From positions 1,860,001-1,924,000 of the forward strand of contig NZ_JAENXS010000002.1 in the NCBI RefSeq assembly GCF_016612535.1: a stretch of DNA of 64,000 bases. The letters are read 5' to 3'. The position numbers and the translations under genes are program-made. The notes under the pieces were generated by a model that was not told the DNA's origin, ran no database searches, and saw only the letters and a program-made list of their open reading frames with translations. The DNA comes from Bradyrhizobium diazoefficiens (GTDB lineage: Bacteria > Pseudomonadota > Alphaproteobacteria > Rhizobiales > Xanthobacteraceae). Of the stretch, positions 19,268-27,343 are shown piece by piece; position 1 is the stretch's first letter; every line of letters begins with the position of its first letter.

Positions 19268-20266
19268 TCACGTGCCGCTCTTCGGCAAATAATCGTTTGT
19301 ATAGAACGCCTTCGGGTTGTCCTTGGCCTTGGCATCAAGCCCGCCATATTCGACCATCAGATTGACCGTATCCGTCATGTTCTGGTCGGTGACCTGGAAC
19401 GGCCGCTTGGTCTTGGTCTCCGCGGTCCGGTACAGTGGAATGGTCAGCTCAAAGCCCTGCGTCAGCGTGTCGATCTTGCCGCCCTTGGGGTTGGCATCGA
19501 GGATCGACTGCGCCGCCGCCTTCGGCTCCTTCTCGGCGGCTTCGACCGCCTTGGTCGTCGCCGACATGAAGCGACGGACCAGATCGGCATTGGCCTTCAC
19601 GTAGTCGGTGTTGGCGATGATGCCGGAGGAGACCATGTTGATGCCGTAGTCGGCGAACTTGATCGGGTAGACGTCCTTGCCGGTGGCGTCCTTGATCTTC
19701 ATCGACTGGTCCATGACGTAGCCGAGCAGCAGATCGGCCTGGCCGTTGATGACGGCGTTAAGCTTGGTCTGGCCGTCGCCGGCAACGGTGTGGAAGTCGC
19801 TCTCCTTCAGACCGGTCTTCTTCAGGAACAGCGGCCAGATCTGGGTCATGGAGTCCGCCGGCGTGATCGCCACCGTCTTGCCCTTGATGTCCTCGGGCTT
19901 CCTGATGTTCTTGTCGGCAAAGCCCATCACGGACATCGGGCTGGTCTGGAGCAGCACGCCGGTCGCGATCACCGGCGCGCCCTTGATCGCGGCGCGCATC
20001 ATGGTGGGAACGTCGACATAGCCGAAATCGGCGGTCTTGGCGGCAACGGCCTGCGTGGTCGCAGCCGAACCGCGGCCTTCCTGGATCTCGAGGTCGATGC
20101 CTTCGGCGGCATAAATGCCCTTGTCCTTGCCGTAATAGAACGGCGCATGCTCGCCATAGACGTACCAGTTCAGCATCAACACGACCTTGTCGGCCGCTTG
20201 CGCCGGCGTAACCGCAAACGCCATCAGCGCCGCCGAGACAACTCCTATCCACCGCTTCATCGTCAC
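19268..20266 (-). CDS. ABC transporter substrate-binding protein (NMT1/SsuA-like)
   Basis: 332 residues with a Sec signal peptide (MTMKRWIGVVSAALMAFAVTPAQAA, residues 1-25; cleavage after AQA). The mature part is of the NMT1/THI5-like fold: LMLNWYVYGEHAPFYYGKDKGIYAAEG, then GRGSAATTQAVAAKTADFGYVD. Such proteins bind thiamine precursors, pyrimidines, sulfonates or nitrate; LNWYVYGEHAPFYYG is closest in style to the THI5/pyrimidine-precursor group. Third-party context (sugar-acid-like enzymes downstream) argues for an organic acid instead. Ligand unresolved. Confidence 0.88.
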   Translation of the reverse strand: MTMKRWIGVVSAALMAFAVTPAQAADKVVLMLNWYVYGEHAPFYYGKDKGIYAAEGIDLEIQEGRGSAATTQAVAAKTADFGYVDVPTMMRAAIKGAPVIATGVLLQTSPMSVMGFADKNIRKPEDIKGKTVAITPADSMTQIWPLFLKKTGLKESDFHTVAGDGQTKLNAVINGQADLLLGYVMDQSMKIKDATGKDVYPIKFADYGINMVSSGIIANTDYVKANADLVRRFMSATTKAVEAAEKEPKAAAQSILDANPKGGKIDTLTQGFELTIPLYRTAETKTKRPFQVTDQNMTDTVNLMVEYGGLDAKAKDNPKAFYTNDYLPKSGT

Positions 20267-20314
20267 TCTCCCTTGTCGTTATGTTTCAGCCGTTGGTGCC
20301 GTTCGTTGCTTGAG

Positions 20315-21124
20315 TTAGGAGGCGAAAATCACGTCCTCGCGCTGGCTGACATGCCAGGGAATGACCAGTTTCTCGATCCGGTCGACGATCCAGAACAGGA
20401 TCACACCGAGCAGCGCCAGGATCACCAGCGCCGCGAACATCGTCGGCAGGTCGAAGGTGCCGATCGAACGCTGCATCACATAACCGATGCCGGAATTAGA
20501 ACCGACGAACTCGCCGACGACGGCGCCAACCACGGCGAGCGTCACCGAGACTTTTAACCCCGAGAAGATCGCCGGCAGCGCGTGCGGCAGGTTCACCGCA
20601 CAAAACACCTGAAAGCGGCTGCCCTGCATGGCGCGGGCGAGATCGACCATGTCGGGGTCGACCGATTTGAAGCCCTGCACGGCCGAGACCACGACCGGAA
20701 AGAATCCGAGCAGGAAGGCCGAGATCACTTTCGGAATGATGCCGAAGCCGAACCAGACCACGAACAGAGGTGCGATCGCGATCTTCGGCACGGATTGGGA
20801 AAACACCAGCAGCGGATAGACGTAGCTCTCCACCGTCTTCGAGCCCGCGATCAGCATCGCGACGGGAATGCCGAACAACGCCGACAGCAGGAAGCCGCAG
20901 ACGGTCGCATAGGTCGTCGGCCAGCTCTGGCGCAGCAATTCCGGCCAGTCGGTCCACAGGACAGCGACGACGTCGGCCGGCGCCGGGATCTGGTAGGCAG
21001 GGATTTTGAACAGCCGGATCGCGAGGTCCCAGGCCACGACGATGAACACCAGGAACAAAAACGGCCGGATCCAGGCCGCGTTCAGCATCTTGGACACCGC
21101 ACTCTGCGGCTTCAACTCAGCCAC
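20315..21124 (-). CDS. ABC transporter permease (SsuC/TauC-like)
   Basis: 269 residues with about six TM segments and the permease EAA-type loop around VDLARAMQGSRFQVFCAVNLPHALPAIFSGLKVS, which contacts the ATPase. It is the first gene of the importer, followed 48 bases later by the binding protein and then the ATPase. Works in the inner membrane; probably homodimeric. Confidence 0.92.
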   Translation of the reverse strand: MAELKPQSAVSKMLNAAWIRPFLFLVFIVVAWDLAIRLFKIPAYQIPAPADVVAVLWTDWPELLRQSWPTTYATVCGFLLSALFGIPVAMLIAGSKTVESYVYPLLVFSQSVPKIAIAPLFVVWFGFGIIPKVISAFLLGFFPVVVSAVQGFKSVDPDMVDLARAMQGSRFQVFCAVNLPHALPAIFSGLKVSVTLAVVGAVVGEFVGSNSGIGYVMQRSIGTFDLPTMFAALVILALLGVILFWIVDRIEKLVIPWHVSQREDVIFAS

Positions 21125-21223
21125 GTCTCACTCCCGGTCGTCTTCTTCGTTCGGGAAGAAATTAACCCGTTGGATAAATACTGTCCAGAGCTTTCCCTGT
21201 GACGTTTTGGGCCTTCGCGACCC

Positions 21224-21307
21224 GTAGCCCGGATGGAGCGCAGCGTAATCGGGATGGTGCCATCAACGACAGGGGTCCCGGATTGCGCTGCGCTCCATCC
21301 GGGCTAC
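21224..21307. repeat. Long perfect inverted repeat between TetR and permease genes
   Basis: 22-bp perfect arms at 21224-21245 (starting GTAGCCCGGATGGAGCG) and 21286-21307 (ending CCATCCGGGCTAC) with a 40-base loop. A dispersed Bradyrhizobium-type repeat. It stands between the TetR stop and the permease start region and could attenuate read-through between them. Confidence 0.8.
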
Positions 21308-21310
21308 GAA

Positions 21311-22018
21311 CTACGCCGTCTGCGCCACCACGCTGCGTGGCTTCGACGGCTTCGCGATCGCGAACAGCTCCGCCGACCGCCCCGTCAGCGCCGCGAGCAC
21401 AAGGCCAGCCATATGCGCGAGCCGCTCGTCTTTGGCGTCCTTGGCGAGCAGGTCGCGGCCGAAGATCACGCCGAGCGTGGCCGAATTCGAGAGATAGAAG
21501 AAACTGAGCGCTGCGATGGAGATGTAGAGCTGCACCGGATCGACCGTGACCTGGAAATCGCCGCTCTCGACGCCGCGCCGCACCACGGTGCGGATCATCT
21601 CGACGAAGGGCGAGTGCATCGACTTGACCTTGGCCGAGCGCTTCAAATGTTTGGCGCGGGCGAGGTTTTCGGTCTGGAGCAGCGACAGGAATTCGGGATT
21701 GCGCAGGAAGTAACCCCAGGTGAATTCGATCAACCGCCGGATGGCCTCGGGCGGCTCGAGGTGTTCGAGATCGAGTCCCCGCTCCTCGCTGCGGATCTTG
21801 TCATAGGCGCCCTCGAGCACCGCGAGATAGAGTTCGTCCTTGTTGCCGACGTGATAGTAGAGCATGCGCTTGTTGGCGCCGGCGTTAGCCGCGATGCGGT
21901 CGACGCGCGCGCCGGCGAGCCCGTGAGCGGAAAACTCCTGCTTGGCGGCTTCGAGAATGCGCAGCCGCATCCCCTCGGGATCGCGCTGCCATTTCAGAGT
22001 TCGCTTTGCCTTCGCCAA
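21311..22018 (-). CDS. TetR family regulator (RutR/YcdC-like)
   Basis: 235 residues. HTH near residues 20-65: ILEAAKQEFSAHGLAGARVDRIA and KRMLYYHVGNKDELYLAV. The C-terminal half (NPEFLSLLQTENLARAKHLKRS) resembles the RutR/YcdC C-terminal domain. It is on the same strand just upstream of the ABC importer and enzyme block, so it probably controls that block in response to the imported compound or an intermediate. No operator could be singled out. Confidence 0.85.
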   Translation of the reverse strand: MAKAKRTLKWQRDPEGMRLRILEAAKQEFSAHGLAGARVDRIAANAGANKRMLYYHVGNKDELYLAVLEGAYDKIRSEERGLDLEHLEPPEAIRRLIEFTWGYFLRNPEFLSLLQTENLARAKHLKRSAKVKSMHSPFVEMIRTVVRRGVESGDFQVTVDPVQLYISIAALSFFYLSNSATLGVIFGRDLLAKDAKDERLAHMAGLVLAALTGRSAELFAIAKPSKPRSVVAQTA

Positions 22019-22084
22019 AACCGGGTGCTCGCTGGGTGCTCTGGGTGTGGATGTAACACGTGCGCGGCCGTTTGAGAACGTTCT

Positions 22085-22186
22085 GTCATTCCGGGGCGCG
22101 TCCTTCGAGCCCGGAATCCATCGTGCGGCGAAGTCACTGGACGACTGGATTCCGGGCTCGTCGCTGCGCGACGCCCCGGGATGACG
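22085..22186. repeat. Intergenic inverted repeat
   Basis: Arms GTCATTCCGGGGCGCG (from 22085) and CGCGACGCCCCGGGATGAC (22168-22186), with a second internal pair GAGCCCGGAATCCA / TGGATTCCGGGCTC. A common Rhizobiales dispersed repeat, placed between the VOC protein stop and the TetR start. Confidence 0.75.
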
Positions 22187-22189
22187 GCC

Positions 22190-23038
22190 TCAATCCATCG
22201 GCTTCGGCGATCGCTCCAAGAGCACGGTCTGGATTCCACAGGTGCCGTTCCGCACCGTCATGATCCGCGTGCCCGGCTTGCGGCCGTTGCGCACTTCGGT
22301 GACGTCGAGGCCGGCGGCGATCAGCCGGGCGCGGGTGGCGTCGATGTCGGCGACCCGCCAGCTTAGGCCCCAGAGACGGTCATGCAGAGGATCGCCGCCT
22401 GCGACGGGGCGGCGTACCACCTCAACGATGAGATCGCCGCAGCGGACGAACATCAGCTGCCCCCAGTCGTGGTGGGAGCGGTCGAGCGCGAGATCAAGCC
22501 CGAGCCGCGCGCCGTAGAGCGCGGCGGCGCGATCGGAATCCTCGGTCGTGATCACGACATGGTCGAGCGCGTCGATCGGCGCGGTGTCGGTTGCGAGCGA
22601 CAGCGGGCGCTCCTCGGCAAGCTCGAGGAAGAACATGCGCACGCCGCGCGTCAGCTCGGTCGCGGCCCGCGTGCGCTTCCAGTGCAGAGCCGCGCCGCTT
22701 GCGTCGTCGGTGCTCTCGACCTCGGCGACGGAATCCGGCTTGAGCGCCACCCGGTCCAGCCGCCGGTGCATCTTGCCGATATCTGCGACACGAAAGCACA
22801 GGCTGGCGAGCACGCCCTCCTGATCGTCGAGCAGCGCGCGCATGCGGTCGGCGGTCGCGGTGAAGCCGCTTGGCGCCATCAATTCGATGGTCATGTTGTC
22901 GAGGGTGAACAGCACCCGGTCGGCGCCCTCGCCGGAATTCTGCCAGGCCGGCGCGCGCCCGAGGAGGGTCTGATAGGCCGCCTTGGCCGCACCGATATCC
23001 TTGACCAGAGCGACGACGTGATCGAGGCCGGTGATCAT
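22190..23038 (-). CDS. Two-domain VOC (glyoxalase/dioxygenase fold) protein
   Basis: 282 residues with two vicinal-oxygen-chelate modules: MITGLDHVVALVKDIGAAKAAY at the N-terminus and IDALDHVVITTEDSDRAAALY starting near residue 153. The first His of each module (DHVV) is a typical metal ligand; a Glu ligand is plausible in NMTIELMAP and LIVEVVRRP. Members isomerise, epimerise or cleave small ligands. No pathway partner is evident and the function is unassigned. Confidence 0.82.
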   Translation of the reverse strand: MITGLDHVVALVKDIGAAKAAYQTLLGRAPAWQNSGEGADRVLFTLDNMTIELMAPSGFTATADRMRALLDDQEGVLASLCFRVADIGKMHRRLDRVALKPDSVAEVESTDDASGAALHWKRTRAATELTRGVRMFFLELAEERPLSLATDTAPIDALDHVVITTEDSDRAAALYGARLGLDLALDRSHHDWGQLMFVRCGDLIVEVVRRPVAGGDPLHDRLWGLSWRVADIDATRARLIAAGLDVTEVRNGRKPGTRIMTVRNGTCGIQTVLLERSPKPMD

Positions 23039-23248
23039 CTTCCCCCCATTTTGTCGACTCGGAACAAGGCGGCCGAAAGACAGCGTTTGTCCGGGCTTGG
23101 CATTGTCTAGCGTTGGTCGTATTCCGGCCCCATGCCGACCTCAAGCGCTCGGAGCGGCGGTTTCGCGAATATTTTCAGCGTCCCCGACGCGGAACCGGTG
23201 TTAGAGTAAGCCCGCCGGCCGAACCACCAAGCGCATCACGGACAACCA

Positions 23249-24142
23249 ATGCAGGCTCTCTTTATCGGACAGACCTATATCGACGTCGTCTTCATCACCG
23301 ACCACATGCCCACCGGCGACGAGAAGCACGTGGCCTCGGACTACGCGGTGTCCTTCGGCGGCAACGCGGTTACGGCGGCTTTCTGCTGCGCCAAGCTCGG
23401 CATCGTTCCCGACCTGATTGCCACGGCGGCCAATGACTGGCTGGGTCGCATGTTCCAGGACATGTGCGCGAAATACGCGATCTCGCTGCATGGGCGAAAG
23501 GTGAACCAGTCGTCGCTGTCCTTCATCATGCCCAAGGACGGCAAACGCGCCATCGTCCGTTGCCGCGACGACGAGCACATCCATCCGTTCCCGATGCTCA
23601 ATCTCGCCGGCTGCCGCGCGCTGCACATCGACGGCCACCAGCCCGATGCTGCGATCCACTACGCAAAAGTGTGCCGCGAGGCCGGCATTCTGACCTCGCT
23701 CGACGGCGGCGGCCTGCGCACCAACACGCATGAGCTGCTCGAATTCATCGACGTCGCGATCGTCGCCGAGCGACTGTGCGAGCAGATGGATCTCACGCCG
23801 GAGAAGATGCTCGACTATCTCAAGAGCCGAGGCTGCAAGATCGGCGGCATCACCATGGGTGAGAAGGGCCTGCTCTGGTACAACGAAACCGGCACGGTCG
23901 AGACTATGCCGGCGATGCCGATCCCGCGCGAGCGCGTGATCGACACCAATGGTGCCGGTGACGTCTTCCACGGCGCCTATGTCTACTCCTATCTGGCGCA
24001 TCCCGGCAAAAGCTGGCGCGAGCATTTCGATTTCGCCCGCGCCGCCTCGACCTTCAAGATCCAGCGCCTCGGCAACGAGGCCGGCCTGCCGACCCTTGTG
24101 GACATCGCCAAGGTCAGGCACGAGTTCGAGGTCAGGGCGTAG
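23249..24142 (+). CDS. PfkB-family carbohydrate kinase
   Basis: 297 residues. PfkB signature 2 is clear: DTNGAGDVFHGAY, with the catalytic Asp, and the N-terminal FGGNAVTAAF is the signature 1 region. Phosphorylates a sugar or nucleoside with ATP. A second PfkB kinase, RbsK-like, follows 18 bases later, so the two probably form an operon. Substrate unknown; the SFIMPKDGKRAIVRCRDDEHIHPFP lid region differs from ribokinase. Confidence 0.88.
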   Translation: MQALFIGQTYIDVVFITDHMPTGDEKHVASDYAVSFGGNAVTAAFCCAKLGIVPDLIATAANDWLGRMFQDMCAKYAISLHGRKVNQSSLSFIMPKDGKRAIVRCRDDEHIHPFPMLNLAGCRALHIDGHQPDAAIHYAKVCREAGILTSLDGGGLRTNTHELLEFIDVAIVAERLCEQMDLTPEKMLDYLKSRGCKIGGITMGEKGLLWYNETGTVETMPAMPIPRERVIDTNGAGDVFHGAYVYSYLAHPGKSWREHFDFARAASTFKIQRLGNEAGLPTLVDIAKVRHEFEVRA

Positions 24143-24160
24143 GATTCATAAGGACAAGTC

Positions 24161-25078
24161 ATGGGACGCGTCTTCGTCGCCGGCAGCATCAACATGGATG
24201 TGGTGGCGACGGCCGATCGCCACCCCAAGGTCGGCGAGACCGTCGCGGGTCAGCAGGTGCTGTATTTTCCGGGCGGCAAAGGCGCCAACCAGGCGGTGGC
24301 GGCGTCGCGGCTCGGCGCGAAGACCACGCTGATCGGGCGGCTCGGCAAGGATTCGTTCGGGACTGAGCTGAGGACGTTCCTTAACGCGCAGGGCATCGAT
24401 CCCGGCTCCATCCGCGAGACGCCCGAGACGCATACCGGCACCGCGATCATCACGGTCGCAGCCTCCGACAACACCATCGTCGTGATTCCCGGCAGCAATG
24501 CGCTGGTCAGCGCGGACGACGTCGCGGACGTCCCGCTGGCGAAGGGTGACGTCGCCGTCAGCCAGTTCGAGATCCCGCTGCCGACGATTGCCGCGTTCTT
24601 TCAGCGTGCGCGGGCGGTTGGGGCGACGACGCTGCTCAACCCGGCTCCGGCGCAAAAAATGTCCGGCGAGCTGCTCGCGCTCGTCGACATCCTCGTGCTG
24701 AACGAGACCGAGCTCGGCTTCCTTGCAGGCACCGAGCTTTCCGACAGCGACGAGGCCGCCAAGATCGTCGCCGTCGCAAGACAGCTTCAGGCGCGGCCGG
24801 ATCAGATCATCTGCATCACGCTAGGCAAACGCGGCGTGCTCGCGCTCGCCGGCAGCGAGGAATTCGCGGTGCAGGGACGCGTGGTGAAGGCGGTCGACAC
24901 CACCGGCGCCGGCGATTGTTTCGTGGGCGCACTCACGGCGCAACTGGCCGATGGCGTCACGTTGCGCGCCGCCCTCGCCTTCGCCAACGCCGCCGCTTCG
25001 ATCAGCGTGCAGCGCATGGGTGCCGGGCCGTCGATGCCGACGGCCGCGGAAGTGGCTGCGGTGCTCAGCGCGGGCTGA
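24161..25078 (+). CDS. rbsK: Ribokinase-like PfkB kinase
   Basis: 305 residues. Strong ribokinase features: VFVAGSINMDVV start, GGKGANQAVAASRLG substrate/lid motif, LLNPAPA, and the catalytic DTTGAGDCFVGAL. Expected to convert ribose plus ATP to ribose 5-phosphate, possibly another pentose. It follows another PfkB kinase and ends exactly one base before the stop codon of the convergent ferredoxin reductase gene. No ribose transporter is nearby, so the symbol is by similarity. Confidence 0.85.
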   Translation: MGRVFVAGSINMDVVATADRHPKVGETVAGQQVLYFPGGKGANQAVAASRLGAKTTLIGRLGKDSFGTELRTFLNAQGIDPGSIRETPETHTGTAIITVAASDNTIVVIPGSNALVSADDVADVPLAKGDVAVSQFEIPLPTIAAFFQRARAVGATTLLNPAPAQKMSGELLALVDILVLNETELGFLAGTELSDSDEAAKIVAVARQLQARPDQIICITLGKRGVLALAGSEEFAVQGRVVKAVDTTGAGDCFVGALTAQLADGVTLRAALAFANAAASISVQRMGAGPSMPTAAEVAAVLSAG

Positions 25079-26311
25079 TCACGACAGCGCGCTCTTCAGG
25101 TCGAAGCTCTCATCGGCGGCCTGCTCCGGCGTGATCGAGCGGTTCATGCCCTGCAACCTTCGGCCGAACATGTGATCGCCGGCACGGTTGATCGACTCGA
25201 TGCCGAGCAGCTTGTCGCCCTTGTAGCAGAACGCCGAGAAGGCTTTCTTCGCGGGATCGCCACGCAGCACGACGCGGTCGTAGCCGGTGGTGAGGCCTGC
25301 GATCTGGAGCTTGTCGTCGCCCTGGTCGCTCCAGAACCAGGGATGGCCATCGTATGGTTTCCGATCCCCGGTGAGCCGCGCTGCAAGGCAGCGGGCGTGA
25401 TCGGTGGCGTTCTGCACCGATTCCAGCCGCAACGAGCCGCCGAAGCGCGGGCTCGCGAACAGCGCGCAATCGCCGATCGCGGAGATGTTTAGATCGGCCG
25501 TCGAAAGATATTCGTCGACGATGATGCCGGCGGCGACCGGCAGCCCGGCTTCGGCCGCAAGCTCGATGTTCGGCAGCACGCCGACGCCGACCACAACGAG
25601 ATCGGCGGGCAGATGTCGTCCGTCGCTCAAGGAGACGCCGGTGACGTTGCCGGTATCCTTGCCGCCTTGGGCCTCGATCGAGGTTGCCTGCACGCCGAGG
25701 TGAATGCGGATGCCGGCCTCGCGATGTCGCGCCTGGAAATACTCCGAGACCTCGGCGGTCACCGCGCGCGCCATCACGCGCGGGGCGAGCTCGAGCACGT
25801 CGACCTCGAGCCCCTTGATCCGCGCGGTCGCGGCGAATTCCAGGCCGATGAAGCCGGCGCCGATGACCACCACCCGTGCCTTCGACGGAATGATCGCGCG
25901 TAGCGCCTCGCTCTCGTCGAGGATGCGCAGATATTTCACGTCGGGCAGATTCGCATTCGGCAAATCAAGGAGTCGGTTGCGCGCGCCCGTCGCCAGCACG
26001 AGGTGGCCATAGGCAAGCGTCTCGCCGGAGGCGAGGAGCACCTTGCGCTCAGAGCGGTCGATCGACACGGCGCGGCCGGCGATCAGCTCGATCCTCTGGT
26101 CTTGGTAGAATTTCTCCGGCCGGAACATCAGGCTTTCCGGCCCGGCGGAGCCCTTGATGTAGGCCTTGGAGAGAGGCGGCCGCTGATAGGGCAGATGCGC
26201 CTCGTCATTGATCAGGCAGATGCGCTCGGCAAAGCCCGTCTGGCGCAGCGATGCCGCGACCTGGTAGCCGGCATGGCCGGCACCGACAATGATCACCGGA
26301 CCATCCATCAT
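25079..26311 (-). CDS. FAD-dependent ferredoxin reductase (rhodocoxin/putidaredoxin reductase type)
   Basis: 410 residues. FAD Rossmann motif VIIVGAGHAGYQVA, NAD-binding VVVIGAGFIGLEFA, FAD-closing ISAIGDCALFA, and a C-terminal Reductase_C domain (PWFWSDQGDDKLQIAGL). It transfers electrons from NAD(P)H to a [2Fe-2S] ferredoxin, commonly for a P450 or Rieske oxygenase. No ferredoxin adjoins it; the P450 at 11.4 kb is a possible client. Convergent with rbsK with no gap. Confidence 0.92.
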   Translation of the reverse strand: MMDGPVIIVGAGHAGYQVAASLRQTGFAERICLINDEAHLPYQRPPLSKAYIKGSAGPESLMFRPEKFYQDQRIELIAGRAVSIDRSERKVLLASGETLAYGHLVLATGARNRLLDLPNANLPDVKYLRILDESEALRAIIPSKARVVVIGAGFIGLEFAATARIKGLEVDVLELAPRVMARAVTAEVSEYFQARHREAGIRIHLGVQATSIEAQGGKDTGNVTGVSLSDGRHLPADLVVVGVGVLPNIELAAEAGLPVAAGIIVDEYLSTADLNISAIGDCALFASPRFGGSLRLESVQNATDHARCLAARLTGDRKPYDGHPWFWSDQGDDKLQIAGLTTGYDRVVLRGDPAKKAFSAFCYKGDKLLGIESINRAGDHMFGRRLQGMNRSITPEQAADESFDLKSALS

Positions 26312-26331
26312 TGGAACAGCCCACTTCTGGA

Positions 26332-26408
26332 GACACGAGCGTCACCCATGTCGTCTCCTCTCTTGCTGGTTTTGGCTTGCTCGCCCAAGAGGAGCCGGCG
26401 CTCGTGTC
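26332..26408. repeat. Nested inverted repeat in a divergent promoter region
   Basis: Outer arms GACACGAGCG (26332-26341) and CGCTCGTGTC (26399-26408), inner arms CTCCTCT and AGAGGAG. It occupies much of the 228-bp gap between the divergent ferredoxin reductase and enoyl-CoA hydratase genes. Could be a regulatory RNA fold, operator pair or small repeat; I cannot tell which. Confidence 0.5.
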
Positions 26409-26539
26409 CGTCCCTAAACGAAGGCAGCCCCATTTGAGCCTATCGCTTCGGGCCGCGCAAGGGCGGCAGGCGGGGATTGTCACCCCTCGCCTTCTGCGAT
26501 TTAGTGGCTCGCGACGAACTCATGCCGGGGATATCTCAG

Positions 26540-27334
26540 ATGCCAGCTCCCGTTTCCCAACCCGATGATCCCGCTCTGCTGCGGATCGACGGCCCGATCG
26601 CAACCATCACGCTCAACCGCGCCGGCGCGTTCAACGCGATCAACCTCGCGATCGCGCAGAAGCTCGAGCAGCTCGCAACCTACATCGAAGGCGATGACGC
26701 CATCAGGGTCGTGGTGCTCGAGGGCGAAGGCCGCGCCTTCTCGGCGGGCGGCGATCTGCAGACGATTGGGGCTGCGGCCGAGGCCAACAATGTGACGCCG
26801 GTCGTAGGCCAACTCCTGAGGCACTATCATTCCTTCATCGAGATCATCCGGCGCATGCCGAAAATCTCGCTGTCGAGCGTGCACGGCTCGGCCGCCGGCG
26901 CGGGCATGGGGCTCGCTTTCGTCACCGATCTCTGCATCGCCGCGGACGACGCCAAATTCACCCCGGCCTATGCCAAGATCGGCGTGTCGCCGGATGGCGG
27001 CTCGACGGTCGGGATCGTCGGCACGGTTGGCTCCCGCCGCGCGCTGCAGATCTTCCTGGCCGAGGACAACTTTACGGCGCAGCAGGCGTATGAGTGGGGC
27101 TTGGTCGCCAAGACCGTTCCCGCGACCGAGCTGAAGGCGGCGACGCGACAACTCGCCGAGCGTCTGGCGCAGAATCCGCCGGCCGCGATCGCCGGTACCA
27201 AATCGCTGGTCTATGCGGCTGCCACCACGCCGATAAAACAGCAGCTCGATGCCGAGGAGCACAAGATCATCATGGCGATGAGCACGGAGGAATTCCGTGT
27301 CGCCGTGAAGAAGTTCACAAGCAAGGGCAAGTGA
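26540..27334 (+). CDS. Enoyl-CoA hydratase/isomerase family protein
   Basis: About 264 residues from MPAPVSQPDDPALL. Crotonase signature: oxyanion-hole segments GRAFSAGGDLQ and SSVHGSAAGAGMGLAFVTDLCIA, then the catalytic Glu region FTPAYAKIGVSPDGG. The second catalytic Glu of true hydratases is replaced here by Asp/Gly in SPDGG, so isomerase activity is also possible. Acts on acyl-CoA in beta-oxidation-like degradation. ATG at 26522 is an alternative start. Ends 9 bases before the convergent TRAP gene stop. Confidence 0.87.
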   Translation: MPAPVSQPDDPALLRIDGPIATITLNRAGAFNAINLAIAQKLEQLATYIEGDDAIRVVVLEGEGRAFSAGGDLQTIGAAAEANNVTPVVGQLLRHYHSFIEIIRRMPKISLSSVHGSAAGAGMGLAFVTDLCIAADDAKFTPAYAKIGVSPDGGSTVGIVGTVGSRRALQIFLAEDNFTAQQAYEWGLVAKTVPATELKAATRQLAERLAQNPPAAIAGTKSLVYAAATTPIKQQLDAEEHKIIMAMSTEEFRVAVKKFTSKGK

Positions 27335-27343
27335 TCTCGGAGC

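Noticed and set aside
18127..22186. Inverted repeats as insertion-sequence ends
   Set aside because: No transposase frame lies between the arms, loops are too short, and the same motifs occur as solitary hairpins elsewhere; they fit dispersed intergenic repeats better.
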